Assembly (NCBI GenBank): GCA_014607495.2 | Contig: CP053160.1 | Location: forward strand, 3,658,001 to 3,722,000 | Reading direction: 5' to 3' | Origin: Carposina sasakii | Taxonomy: Eukaryota > Arthropoda > Insecta > Lepidoptera > Carposinidae | DNA: 64,000 nt | Part shown: positions 1 to 10,264 of the stretch, piece after piece | How the letters are laid out: the number at the start of each line of letters is the position of its first letter | How positions within the stretch are numbered: position 1 is the stretch's first letter | The notes under the pieces: model-generated | Databases searched by the model: none | Seen by the model: only the letters and a program-made list of their open reading frames with translations | Told to the model about the DNA's origin: nothing | Position numbers and translations under genes: made by a program

Positions 1-902
1 TTTATATCAATTACTCAGGTCTATTGTCCCTTGAAGCTGTGAAAAAATCAAACTTCTAAGCCAACGCAATCAAAAGATACAGCCGTTTATGCCGCAAATT
101 TTCGACACTTGCAAGGGAATCAAAACCTACAGGGTGCTTCCCGTGAACTCAGAATCTTGAAATTTGGTACGAAGCAACGTCTTATAGCATAGATAAAGGA
201 AAAATTACGAAAACCATAAATTTTTACTTACATCACATAATATATATTTTTTTTAATAATTTTAAACTTACTACCCATTTCCTCATAAACGCGTAGAGGT
301 ATTAAATTGAAATTCATACCAAATACTCAGGTCTATAATACCTTTAAGCTGTAGCAAAATCAAACTTCTATGTCAACGCAATCAAAAGAAACAGCAATTT
401 AAGCTGCATATTTTGAAACTCGCAAGTACTCGCAAGGGAATCAAAACCTAAAGGGTACTTCCAGTCAACCTAGAATCTTGAAATTTGGCATGAAGCAACG
501 TTTTATAGCACACATAAAGGAAAAATTCCGAAAACCTTAAATTTTTAGTTACATTACAAAATATATATTTTTTAATAAATATAAACTTATTACTTTTTTC
601 CTCATGAACGCGTAGAGCTATCAAGTTGAAATTCATATCAAATACTTAGATCTAATTGCCTTTAACCCGTGAAAAAAAAAAATTATAAGTCAACGCAAAA
701 ACGCAAAATGTACTTTTGCGTTTTGCGTTTTTGCGTTGACTTATAATTTTTTTTTTTCATTGTAATGTTATGAATTTCATTTTGCAATAAAAATACCATA
801 GTTATGACTCGATTGTCGTAATGAACGAACTTTGTAAACCTTGCAGGTTTGTACGGAACCCTCGGTGCGCGAGTCCGACTCGCACTTGGCCGGTTTTTTT
901 AT
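1..902. repeat. Interspersed repeat with about 312-bp internal tandem units (Hip1 intron)
   Basis: Two long units and part of a third follow each other. For example AATCAAACTTCTA occurs at 46-58 and again at 358-370, and a third related block begins near 638. The block ends near 850-900 with a GC-rich tail containing GTCCGACTCGCACTTGGCC. From memory this tail and the 'agggtacttcc' module are widespread in lepidopteran genomes. No coding capacity was seen. It lies 3' of the last visible Hip1 exon and probably within a Hip1 intron. Confidence 0.7.
671..758. repeat. Perfect 38-bp inverted repeat
   Basis: The arms 671-708 and 721-758 are exact reverse complements separated by 12 bases. They contain a GCAAAAACGCAAAA module flanked by an A11/T11 tract. 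It lies inside the preceding repeat block. Confidence 0.85.
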
Positions 903-933
903 TTATAAAGATTACATATAAGTACTGTCTTAC

Positions 934-1043
934 TTGTCTTATAAGCGGAATATGCTCTTCCCGTAGTTGTGTATACGCAGTTTTTAACTTCTGGAATTTT
1001 TCTTCTAACCCTTTTGCTCTGTCTTCTGTTGCAGATAGTTTCT
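934..1043 (-). CDS. Hip1: Hip1 coding exon 12 (coiled coil, last one visible)
   Basis: 110 nt. Encodes KLSATEDRAKGLEEKFQKLK and then YTQLREEHIPLIRQ, matching the family 'KL..EH..LLR' segment. Acceptor TTATAG, donor GTAAGA. The remaining exons (C-terminal coiled coil and talin-like domain) are outside the window. Confidence 0.88.
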
Positions 1044-4000
1044 CTATAAAAGTAATGTATTTTTAATTCGCTACGAACGTAAATACGTACGTTACGAAAA
1101 AAAGACCTATGTATAGCGACGTATTAGACTCTTCTTCAAGATATTCATCTTACAATTCTTTTATCATTTTTCCACAACGACAAAATAAAATAAAATAAAA
1201 TATATACTTACGTATTACTTGTGGTAGCTGAGCGCTTGCATCTTCTGATTTGTGCTTCTCTTGTTCTAGTTCATTCTGTAACACATATAGAACGTTTTTA
1301 TCTGTCTTTTTGAATGAATGGTAGATAAACGATAAGTGAACGAAAGGTATAGATTATATACACTTTTCATTCAGTGTAGAACAAAATAAAAGTTCTTAAA
1401 TATTATGATTATAATTACCTTAGTGGCATGAAGCTGAGATTCCATGACTGTGACGTTTTCTCTCATTGTCCGCAGCATGGCGTTGCGCTGTTGATTCATT
1501 TCAGACATTTCTGATCTGTGATAAGTCAATAATAATCCACATATTATTCAAGTACTTTTATAATCACCACATAATCATGCTTATGATGAACGTAATGGTC
1601 TTAAATAAATGATGACAACCACCTATAAACAACAAACTAATATACATAACTACAAAGTGTTAGGAAAAGATGCAATAATGTCACAGAATACATATAAGCG
1701 TATCCCATACTTCTTTGTATCGTCTTTATGTATTTGTCATTTGCCTGTACCTTCTTACTGTTATAATCTCATTGTTGTCTTATATTCCCTTTTATCTATT
1801 TTTTTTTTCTTGATTTGTGTTGTCTGTGTATGTGTAGATGCCAAAAGCCAAATAAACGATCAAATAAATATTTCAGGCTAATATCATAACTATTAATAAA
1901 ATAGGTTTGTGTCTCTTTCCAGTGTAACTGATCCGTTTCATAAAATAACTCCTATGGCCCGATTTTGGAACCATTTTTTTAAAAAGCCTTGACACAGGTA
2001 GAAATTGTAGTCATGCACATGTATAGTACCTAGCGCCATCATACAAAGGAAGTATTATGGTGAAACGCACTGTTTGTTGACACAGCATTCACTTGTTTTG
2101 TTACTTCAACACGACAGCCAAGTTCAAAGAAAACTGTCGACGCAGCACCCTGTGTATTATCATCATCATTCACCGCCATTCCACTGCTGAACATACGGCT
2201 GCCCCAACAACCTACACTCCGACCGGTCGGAAGCGGCCTGCATCCAACCTGTGCAATATTATTTCATGTAAATTGGACTCACCGCATCCGTTTCAGTTCG
2301 TGCTGCAGATGTTCGATAAGTCTGTCTCTTTCTACGATGGGGTCGGGCTGAGGAGAGGGCGTGGCTCTAGTGTCGAACGTCTCCGAATGATCCGGACTTG
2401 TTGCCTGAATGCATTATACTTATTATTTATTGTACACGCAAAATATGTATGTGAAAAAAAAACAATAAACCGTTTTAATATTTCGTATAAGTAGTGTCTA
2501 TGATATCCATCTTTTTGTACTGTGTTCATTTCATGGACATTTTGTCAAATTATGCACTTGATAATCTAATAATAGCAGTAACAATGGCCGCGTGGTGCCG
2601 GCAGAGTAGAATTCGTACCACCCCGTGTCTGCCCGTGGGTATCGTACGAGGCGATTAAGGGTTTCCGGGAGGTGGGCAGCAGCGCCTCCCGTGTTGACAA
2701 CATAGTCCAAAATACAAACTGCGGTCACCAACCCGCCTGCCCAGAGTGGTGACTATGGGCAAATATGACTATGACTATGCCCTGGGGGAGGCCTACGTCC
2801 AGCAGTAGACTGCAATAGGCTGATGACGAAGTAAACACTCAACACTCACATGGCTCATAGTGTCTGTGGTGTCGATGAGGGAGGCCACCGAGTCCGGTTC
2901 GTCGGGAGGCGGCTCGGGAATCGACACCACGGGAGTCACGTACGTGCCGAAATCACTCTGGAAATTACACACGGTTTATTGTAAACTAATCCATACATCT
3001 ATAAATATAATAAAAATGTAACGGGTCGCTGTCTGTACATGGAAGATATATTAGAAAAAATATTATAGGAGACCAACGCAATAGTACCCAAAATAATGAT
3101 TTTTTTGGAATTTTGTCTGTTTGTCGGTTTACCTGTGCGTTTGTGCACGCTAATCTCAGAAACGGCTGAACTATAAAAATTGCTTGAGTTGAGCTATCTT
3201 CAAGTTTTAGCAAGTCTAAGAAACAGTAAAAGATTATTTCATACACCTATATCAAATTTTTCATTGAAAAGTTTTGGCGAGTTGGTTTGGTATTCCTGAC
3301 ACATTTTTTGGTGAAACATGTCTGATCTAATAATAAACCTAAAATTGTCGTCTGTCCCTCTCAATCCTTAACATAAACAGTTGAGACAGAAAGGGACAGG
3401 TAGGACTAATCTTAATAAACTTAAGTGTGACGGTCAAAAACGACCATATTGTTACTTTATTGCACCGTGTTTTGAGCAAATAAATAATCATTTTATATAG
3501 GGCTGATTTTTCCAAACGCCTGATAACCTATCTGAAGAATAAAGTTGAGGCTGTCTTTCTCTACAATGGCCCCTAATATACCTGTAGTAAGAAGTTGGGC
3601 GGGTTAGGTGGCAGCACCGGCAACGTGAGCAGGTTCCGGTAATACTGCAGGCTGCTGGCGTGCTTGTAGAACGAACTCAGCTTCTTGAACTGCTGACGGA
3701 AACTGAAATCAAAATATAGCCATAAAAGACGTTGATATTGCAATATGTTTTATGTGGGTTCTAATTCTAACTGACTTTATAGCATGAGACAAGCCAGCCG
3801 TAACAGGCATAGGATATAGAAGACAAGCGTCACCAGTGTGGGGGTGATGAAAATTTAAGCCCTCTCCGGCCCCCTGATTACTTAATTTGCAATAGCAGGG
3901 CCGAAACAGCGCGATAGCGAAAATTGAGATTGTGTGCGTGCGCGGGGCGAGGTGCGGAGCGAGGGAAAACGCCGAGCGTTCGTTACGCGCACGCATACTG

Positions 4001-7000
4001 CAAGTTAAACACTAGGTCACTAGTTGTTGTTTGGCCCATGTATATATTCCAATAATTTTGAGTAACTTCGATATCGCGTTCTAGGATTTATGTGGTTCTG
4101 TTTGCGTCCTGCAGTTGGCTCCGCTGCATAGGAGCTGGCGCTAGTGTCGCACTGACCGGTCGCGGTGTCCGGCGGCCACATCCGGCGGCAGCGCGGCATG
4201 CAGTCGGAACAGCAGTCGCACGCTGCAGTCGTAGATATGCGACGCGTCTTGCGCGCACGGGATTAGGGCGGCGAGTCGGCATTGTCCGCTGGCTGTCATC
4301 GAGTTGGCGCGCGCGTTGCCTAGGCTGTCAAATACTGCAAAGAAAACGACTAGGTGTAAAAAAAAAGATATATACAGGGTGTTTTTTTGTGGCCACCATT
4401 AACGAAGGGTACGTACTGTATACATCAAATAAAGTAAGTTTATGCCAAAAAAAAAGCTGGGATTTTTTTTTTTTATTACTTGATCGGGCGAAATTTATAG
4501 TGTCAAGTGTTTATGTTTGATTTTTTATAGTCGGATATTAATTATTTCTCGTGAAAAAATCTTGCTACGCGCGTCTATGTGCATTTATGCAGAAAAACGC
4601 AGTCAATTTACTCAACTTTGGACCCTAATATTTTGGAAACCAGACACTTCCCAGGAATGCTTCCATGGAGAAAAATGATCGTGATGATGAGGAGATTCCG
4701 TAGTTCTCGGGAACGTTGACGACCAAAAATCATTCTGTATATAATATGGTCGATTCTTATTCTTTATTGCACATACACAAAAAGAAATATGGCATACAAC
4801 ATAAAAGAAGAGATGCATGTACAATGGCAAGCTTATCTCTACCAGAGACCTCTTCCAGCAAGCCAAGCAAGTAAAGAGAAATTGTTAACAACAGGGTAAC
4901 ATGTGCAATTAAACAAATTCTAAGAAACTACAAAACTACATTAAGAAAATTCTTAAACCTAAATTCCCCCTTTCTCTCTCCATCTGTCTCCAATCAACCA
5001 TTAATATTCAGAATGGAGAGGGACAGACCTGACTAAAGTTAAATTTACGTTTCAGTGTGACGATGACGGTCAGAATCGACCATATGATGGACTTTAGTAA
5101 GATTATTTTTCGATCGATTCGACGGAGTTTCGTCATCGAAGTTTGTTATAAGAAGCCTCCATTTATTTTTATTTGTCAAATCATGGCATTAAGTCTAACC
5201 GCTACTATGATACATTGTCTAAGTACCCTGTACTGGTCATGGTACCTGCACGTCATATCAATAATAATAATCAATCATCCTACAGTTTACTAAATACCTA
5301 TTTTGGAAATAAAGCCGTAATTATGTATGTTAAATAAGTTAAATCATATTAAAAACAAACCTGCTTCTTGTAAATTTAGAATATCGTCCATGTAGTCGAA
5401 TAACTCCACGCATATTTGGAAACTGCAACAAAACAATCTATAAATAAGGTCTAATCGGAAATTATCTACAGTTAAACCTAAACCTAATCTTAGTCAGGTC
5501 TATCCCTCTCCGTTCTTAACATAAATGGTTGAGAGAGAAAGGGACAATTAGGACTAATCTTACGTTTAGGTTTAATAAGTGTGACCGTCAGAATCGACCA
5601 TATTGTTAGAATAATTTCTCACTGCAGTTGCCTGTGATTGCAATCGTAAGTTGTCAGCATGGAGGTCAGCTTAGGATTTTGAGCAGGGTAGTGGGATATT
5701 TGTAACTTTCGAATAATAACGCATGTTACAATTAAACACATCAGCCTTTTGCAGTCCACTGCTGGACGTAGGCCTCCCCCAGGGCACGAGGCAAGGCTAC
5801 TGCCACAGGGGGGTTTTGCCCATGGACATCACGCAGGCGGATTGGTGACCGCAGTGTGATTTTCTGACTATGTTGTCAACACGGGAGGCGCTGCTGCCCA
5901 GAAGCCTTTAATCTCCTCTTACGATACCCACGGACATACATGAGGTGGTGCTATACTACTCTTCCGACTCCACACAATTACAATACAATAATCTTTATTT
6001 GCAGAAAATATGGGTGTCACATTACAGAAACAAGACAAAAATGTAAAAATTGATCCGACATATTTTGCCAACAGTCTGGCATGCAAATATTCAAACCTAT
6101 TAGAAATTTAAAAATATACAAATCTACGAGTATACTAATATTATAATATTATAAAGCTGAAGAGTTTGTTTGTTTGAACGCGCTAATCTCAGGAACTACT
6201 GGTCAGATTTTAAAAAATCTTTCAGTGTTAGATAGCCCATTTATCGAGGAAGGCTATAGCATAAAGCAACCCGCCCCGGCTTCGCATGGGTGCAATGACC
6301 CCTCACGCGGACAAAGTCGTGGGTGGCCGCTAGTATTACATAAAATTCATAGACACCATTTCGATTCTACTTTCAATATACTTACTAGTTATTGACATCG
6401 TTCTCAGCAATAGCGTCCAGTTCATCGCTGGAAAGCATCATATTCCCCGGGAAGCGAGGGTTGCGTGCGTGGAACTTCAGCTTACACACGAGCAGGTTGC
6501 AGTACAGATGCACCAGCTTGCCGTAACCCTCGCGCAAATGCACCTGCAGTGACGAATTTGTCGTAAACGGATGTATAGCTATCAAAAATGATGAAAAGCT
6601 AAGGTTTTTATGTGTTGATTTGCTACTCCATTATGCTGGCCATATACCATCCATTCTATTAGTCTAAGATCCCACTGCGGATGTTTGACTCTCATCTGTT
6701 TATATCATTCAATCATGGATCAATCGATCGATTGGCTCAGTTAGAACTGACCGTGTGTAAGTGAATTGCTGTCATGCCAATCGACTCCCAGACACGCCCC
6801 CTTATTACCTAACTAGCAAAAGCAAAGCGATAGCGAAAATTGTACAAAAATCGCTGATTGCTTGTCAAATTCGTATTACATAAAATGAATTTCAAAGAAA
6901 CTTTGACATTTCAAGGCGAATATTGTACAATTTTTGCTATCGCTTTGCTTCGGCTTTGGCGTAATCAGGGGGACGGTCAGTTCTAACTGATACAATCGAT

Positions 7001-10000
7001 TGGATCATAACGATTGGACTATAAGAAAGATGATGTAATAGCTTAGTATTAGAGTTGCGTGTTAACCTAGGGGTGAGTGATTGACCCCGGGGTAAATATT
7101 GAACATATATTGAATACGTCCCAAAGGTAATTAAAAGCGAAATTGGAGTAGCTGTTGATCCCACAAAAGGATATAGGTGTGATCTCGGATAATATACGGA
7201 AAGAGGGTAACTTTTAGACCCATATGGGGTAAGTTTTAGAACCACGGGGTAACATTCAGATCCACGGGGTAACCTTTAGACCGTGGTAAATTTACATCCA
7301 CGGGGTAAGTTTTACACCGGCGCGGGCGGGGTAACAGCTTGCCCAAATTCTCGATCATGGTGACAAGTCGCTGTGAGTCGTCGAGGCAGGCCGGGTGCCC
7401 CTCTTGCAGTAACTTCTAGCCCCAAGGGGTACGTTTAACCCCGCGGGGTAACAGTAGACTCACCCACAGCTTGCCCAGGTTCTCGATCATGGCGACGAGT
7501 CGCCGCGAGTCTTAGATCCACGAGGTAAGTTTCAGATCCACGGGGTAAGTTTTATTTTAACCCCGCGGGTCAACAGTAGACTCACCCACAGCTTGCCCAG
7601 GTTCTCGATCATGGTGACGTGTCGCTGCGAGTCGTCGAGGCACGCCGGGTGACCCTCTCGCAGCAGTTTGTGCGTCACGTGACAGAACTTCCACGCGACG
7701 ATGCGGTTGTCCTGCAGCGGGAGGCGGATCGCCACCATCTAAGATTTTGTTTTTGTGTCGATATTTATTTTATATAGATCTGTCAAAAATAGATGGCGTG
7801 AGCGAATCTCCTACCTGCTGCTCCCCTTCACCTCCCCCTGTACGTGACCAATGACAAAGCAGAATTTCGGGATGGTTATGCACTCACGCCATCTATTTAG
7901 ATGATTTAGTACTATTTTTGTTGTCAGAAAATCCCTCATTGTACGATCGTTATTACAAACATTCAAAAGGTTAAATAATATCAAGAATGGTCTAAAGAAT
8001 TTCATTTGTACAAACAATAAATTGTATACAACACAAGTATTTATTAATTACATCTATTGTACTATGATCTTGAACCAGAAATGTTGTTATTTTATTTCTC
8101 TAGTAAAATCAAGATTAGTTTACGTTGGACTAGTAGATCATTAGACTAGTTTATTTGCTTTTTGAAGTTTTTTGTACACAGTTAGTATTTCTTACCCAGT
8201 AGGTGGTGGCGCTTTGCTCCTGGAATGTGCCGATGATGGTACTCCGAACATGTTTCTCCTTCACGGGTACTTCTATTGCGTTGATGGCCTTCTGTATTGC
8301 TAGCGTCTGTAACACCATATTCGTCAAGTTAATACGAGATATTACCAAAACAATGTTTACAAGAATAAATGGATGTTTGGTTGATTGTTACTCTATCATG
8401 CAGAACTGTTAAACATTTAAAGTTTAAAAATTTGTTAATAATTTTATAATTTAAAATGAATTCACTATGGGTGCGCCCACCACCGGGCCCTACACCCTCC
8501 ACTGACGCACCCATAGTGAATGTTTGAACTTCCGAATTGTAACGCCTAATACAATTTCATTTAAAGTGAAGCTTAATTTTGAAATGTTCATAAAAATAAC
8601 AAATATATCTACATTTGGGGCAGTTTTTTCTAACGGTAGATAGCTAGGATAAAGAAGCTGTCTCTATCTTGTCAAATTTTACAGAAATCTTTTATATAGA
8701 TAGGCCATCTGACCGTTGCGTTGGAAAAATCGGCCCTTAAGCAAGATATGTCTTATGACTTGTTTACGTTAACGAACTGCCGGAATCCGGAATCACTTAT
8801 ATTAAAATTAATTATTAAATATACAGCACAAATGTTTTATAACATAATAAAACTAAAAGCACGGTTATTTCCACTCCAGCGCTCTTGTAATATGGTAATA
8901 CTACAATGTACGATAAGTATTACATCTAGATTCTGAATAACATTAGCACATGGAACGAGTTAGTATGAATCAATTAAATCTTCGCATGCCATGCACGTTG
9001 GCCACGCGAACGCCATTCGTTGGACGAAAATCGACTCGCTAGCCGGTGTGGCGTATGTTTTATGTAAATGAGTAACAAAATTATTTAAGTGCAGTTTTTA
9101 CATTTACTTTAACACATCAACGTCTTTTATAAATAGATTTTCGAAATATTATTTAAGTACTAATCGGGTATACAAAAATAACAAGAATAGTGTTTATGTA
9201 CTAACAAAATTTAGTGGACGATTGGATGGTATAGTATTAGATAGAATAATGTTCGATAGTTGGCGTATGTTGGGCCAATGCTTGCTTTAGATGTTATATT
9301 TACAAGACAAACTTATACATGACTTCTGTATGTACAATATAAGTACGTGGTAGAAATCTAGATTAATTATTAGTGTAGAGTCCACATTACACTGTAGAAA
9401 ATGTAAACCATTCTGTGTATTTCACGTAATTTTTGAGTGTTTACATTTACATTGACATACACGATATAACTAACGGTCAGGGTCAATCATGAAAGGAGAA
9501 CAATAAGGACATGCGATAGACCTACGACCACCAATGTAGATTATGCGGCGCAGCATCAGTACATATTATAAAACAAAGTCTGTCCGTCCCTATGTATGCT
9601 TAGATCTTTGAAACTAGGGAACGGATTTTGATGCGGTTTTTTTAATAGATAAGGTGATTCACGAGGAAGGTTTATGTCTTACTAGGGACCCGCCCCGGCT
9701 TCGCACGGGAGTAATGCACTCTCACGCGGGCGAAGCCGTGGGCGGCTGCTAGTAAACTTCCCGTCGTCGCTTGCTAACATTGTAGTCAAAGTTTCTGAGA
9801 ACCCATGAGGCGTAGACATGAGGTGGGTGAGATAAAAATAATTCACAAAGCTATTATATTAACTAGACATAATAAATGCATGTCCCGTGTAAAAAGGGAG
9901 TCGGGGAGGTCTAGAATGGAGGCTCATTCTCGATTTCTAAGTGGTCTTTGTCCAAATTTTTACATCTATGTATAGATCTATGGATTTGTCTTTTAGAGAT

Positions 10001-10264
10001 TTATCTCCCTCAGATATTATACACTCAATATTTTGCTAGTTGATATTGTGGTTGATTCTGATTCTCATCATAAAGTAAAAAAATTTACACCTGTCCCTTT
10101 CCATCTCAGCCATTTACATTAAAATCCTAATTTTAATGTTAAGATTAAGAATGGCAATCAAACTCCACCACAATGTCGGTTAAATGATAGTTCAGAAATA
10201 CCTTTATGAGAAGGAGGTGTGAACTCACCAGCTGATAGAAGCGTTTCTCCGAGGGGGTCGCCAT
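934..10264 (-). CDS. Hip1: Hip1 (Huntingtin-interacting protein 1 / Sla2 family), 5' part, 12 coding exons
   Basis: Joined coding exons, 5' to 3' on the minus strand: 10264-10229, 8306-8196, 7738-7586, 6543-6386, 5422-5361, 4334-4157, 3702-3582, 2957-2850, 2404-2283, 1515-1419, 1275-1212, 1043-934. They total 1320 nt, 440 codons, with phase kept at every junction and GT/AG borders throughout. The family links clathrin-coated pits, inositol lipids and actin in endocytosis. Residues about 15-290 match the ANTH domain: KAINAIEVPVKEKH, AWKFCHVTHKLLREGHP, NPRFPGN, ASGQCRLAALIP and LPPNPPNF are family hallmarks. From about residue 335 the sequence turns charged and heptad-like (coiled coil). The talin-like actin-binding C-terminus lies beyond the left edge. 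Introns carry MITEs, SINEs, Helitrons and a minisatellite with exon copies. The ortholog assignment is from remembered family sequence. Confidence 0.95.
1212..1275 (-). CDS. Hip1: Hip1 coding exon 11 (coiled coil)
   Basis: 64 nt. Encodes NELEQEKHKSEDASAQLPQV. The donor GTAAGT at 1211-1206 is preferred over an upstream GTAATA because only it keeps the frame into exon 12. Confidence 0.8.
1419..1515 (-). CDS. Hip1: Hip1 coding exon 10 (coiled coil)
   Basis: 97 nt. Encodes a heptad-like helix including EMNQQRNAMLRTMRENVTV. Acceptor CACAG, donor GTAATT, phase in frame with exons 9 and 11. Confidence 0.88.
2283..2404 (-). CDS. Hip1: Hip1 coding exon 9 (linker to coiled coil)
   Basis: 122 nt. Encodes a Ser/Thr/Pro stretch and then ERDRLIEHLQHELKRMR, the start of the coiled coil. 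Acceptor ATTCAG, donor GTGAGT. Confidence 0.9.
2583..2834 (+). repeat. Lepidopteran SINE, family A
   Basis: Ends in CTGGGGGAGGCCTACGTCC and then a GACTGCAATAGGCTGATGA tail. Related copies lie at 5740-5978 (minus), 23490-23560, 25430-25690 and 30752-30838 (minus). From memory this module is very common in moths. It sits in a Hip1 intron. Confidence 0.75.
2850..2957 (-). CDS. Hip1: Hip1 coding exon 8 (linker)
   Basis: 36 codons, phase 0 both ends. Encodes an acidic, proline-rich linker (VVSIPEPPPDEPDS) after the ANTH domain. Acceptor TTCCAG, donor GTGAGT. Confidence 0.9.
3324..3452. repeat. Foldback MITE, family F1
   Basis: A short imperfect hairpin element with modules CCTAAAATTG, GGGACAGG and CGACCATATTG. 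Sister copies lie at 4955-5085, 5470-5609, 10055-10185 (partial), 44754-44903 and 45865-45990 (partial). Confidence 0.65.
3582..3702 (-). CDS. Hip1: Hip1 coding exon 7 (end of ANTH domain)
   Basis: 121 nt. Encodes FRQQFKKLSSFYKHASSLQY and LPVLPPNPPNFLLQ, the family 'F..QF.KL..FY..SS.LQY' and 'PPNF' block. Acceptor TTTCAG, donor GTATAT. Confidence 0.93.
3858..4012. repeat. Foldback MITE, family F2 (GC-rich variant)
   Basis: Contains GCGATAGCGAAAATTG next to a GC-rich core, and begins CCCCCTGATTACTTAATT. Related copies: 6797-6973, 24319-24493, 46126-46280, 57109-57272, 57680-57830, and a fragment near 52295-52335. Confidence 0.6.
4157..4334 (-). CDS. Hip1: Hip1 coding exon 6 (ANTH domain)
   Basis: 178 nt. 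Encodes VFDSLG, ASGQCRLAALIP, DASHIYDYSVRLLFRLH and AGHRDR, matching the second half of the ANTH domain. Acceptor TTTGCAG, donor GTCAGT. GC-rich compared with the surrounding intron. Confidence 0.93.
4372..4742. mobile_element. MITE bounded by ACAGGGTG / TCTGTATA
   Basis: About 370 bp in Hip1 intron 5. A longer copy of the same element is at 51284-51721 and shares GGGTACGTACT, the CTTGCTACGCGCGTCTATG core and the GGAACGTTGACGACCAAAAA end. No ORF was recognised. Confidence 0.65.
4742..4890. repeat. Dispersed repeat with 'gcttatctct..agagac/tttcttccagca' module
   Basis: The same module recurs at 19260-19340 (inside the DIRS-like element), 52045-52140 and 63805-63935, so it is a mobile family, perhaps a LINE 3' end. 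No coding part is attached here. Confidence 0.55.
4955..5085. repeat. Foldback MITE, family F1
   Basis: Ends in GTCAGAATCGACCATATGATG and contains the GAGAGGGACAGACCTGACTA module shared with the other F1 copies. Hip1 intron 5. Confidence 0.6.
5361..5422 (-). CDS. Hip1: Hip1 coding exon 5 (ANTH domain)
   Basis: 62 nt, too short for a routine ORF scan. Encodes FQICVELFDYMDDILNLQEA, aligned to the family 'VEMFDYLE.ELNLF' helix. Acceptor TTGCAG, donor GTTTGT; phases fit exons 4 and 6. Confidence 0.9.
5470..5609. repeat. Foldback MITE, family F1
   Basis: Palindromic copy: TTAAACCTAAACCTAATCTTA at the left is mirrored by the TAATCTTACGTTTAGGTTTAA block at the right. It ends CGACCATATTG. Hip1 intron 4. 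Confidence 0.7.
5740..5978 (-). repeat. Lepidopteran SINE, family A
   Basis: Reverse-oriented copy of the family described at 2583-2834, including GGACGTAGGCCTCCCCCAGG. Hip1 intron 4. Confidence 0.75.
6131..6334 (+). mobile_element. Non-autonomous Helitron
   Basis: Starts with ACTAATATTATAA and ends with a GC-rich hairpin region followed by CTAGT, the Helitron 3' signature (CTRRT). Internally it has TTTGTTTGTTTGAACGCGC and ATCTCAGGAACTACTGG, which I recognise as a common lepidopteran Helitron module. It lies in Hip1 intron 4, next to exon 4. Confidence 0.7.
6386..6543 (-). CDS. Hip1: Hip1 coding exon 4 (ANTH domain)
   Basis: 158 nt, phase 0 in and 2 out, acceptor CTGCAG, donor GTAAGT. Encodes LREGYGKLVHLYCNLL, NPRFPGN and AENDVNN, all conserved in HIP1 proteins. 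Confidence 0.94.
6797..6973. repeat. Foldback MITE, family F2
   Basis: The arms AAGCAAAGCGATAGCGAAAA and TTTTTGCTATCGCTTTGCTT flank a central loop. The element is bounded by CCCCTTATTAC and GTAATCAGGGGG. A near-identical copy in the other orientation is at 24319-24493. Confidence 0.75.
7050..7580. repeat. Minisatellite carrying partial copies of Hip1 exon 3
   Basis: Short units resembling CCACGGGGTAAGTTTTAGA recur with variation from about 7075 to 7560. Embedded in them are two degraded copies of the 3' end of Hip1 exon 3. Copy B (7332-7419, minus) still reads LLQEGHPACLDDSQR and then IENLGKL, but enters the repeat where the donor should be. Copy A (7459-7511, minus) keeps IENLGKLW and the GTGAGT donor. 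Neither copy has an acceptor or the 5' half of the exon, so they look like non-functional duplicates rather than alternative exons. Confidence 0.85.
7586..7738 (-). CDS. Hip1: Hip1 coding exon 3 (ANTH domain)
   Basis: 51 codons, acceptor CTTAG, donor GTGAGT. It includes AWKFCHVTHKLLREGHP, the strongest family signature in the gene. Two partial copies of its 3' half lie just downstream, within the intron at 7459-7511 and 7332-7419. Confidence 0.94.
8196..8306 (-). CDS. Hip1: Hip1 coding exon 2 (ANTH domain)
   Basis: 37 codons, phase 0 at both ends, acceptor TTACAG and donor GTAAGA. It encodes the lipid-binding N-terminal helix region, including KAINAIEVPVKEKHVRSTII, which is typical of ANTH proteins of the HIP1/Sla2 group. 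Confidence 0.93.
8460..8521. repeat. Short inverted repeat in Hip1 intron 1
   Basis: TTCACTATGGGTGCG (about 8460-8475) is the reverse complement of CGCACCCATAGTGAA (about 8506-8521), around a GC-rich 30-base centre. Possibly a tiny foldback insertion. Confidence 0.7.
9561..9753 (+). mobile_element. Non-autonomous Helitron
   Basis: Begins ACATATTATAAAACAAAG and ends GGGCGGCTGCTAGT. It contains CCGCCCCGGCTTCGCACGGG. A close copy is at 44981-45187. Hip1 intron 1. Confidence 0.7.
10229..10264 (-). CDS. Hip1: Hip1 coding exon 1 (start)
   Basis: Twelve codons beginning MATPSEKRFYQL, followed by donor GTGAGT. The ATG is chosen because the frame then splices in phase into the conserved ANTH exon 2. 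No upstream in-frame ATG was seen nearby. Confidence 0.85.

Noticed and set aside
4088..4520. Arg/Pro-rich ORFs on both strands
   Set aside because: Shadows of the GC-rich Hip1 exon 6 in other frames.
7332..7511. Extra alternative exons of Hip1
   Set aside because: The copies lack an acceptor and the 5' half of the exon, and one lacks the donor; they are partial duplications.
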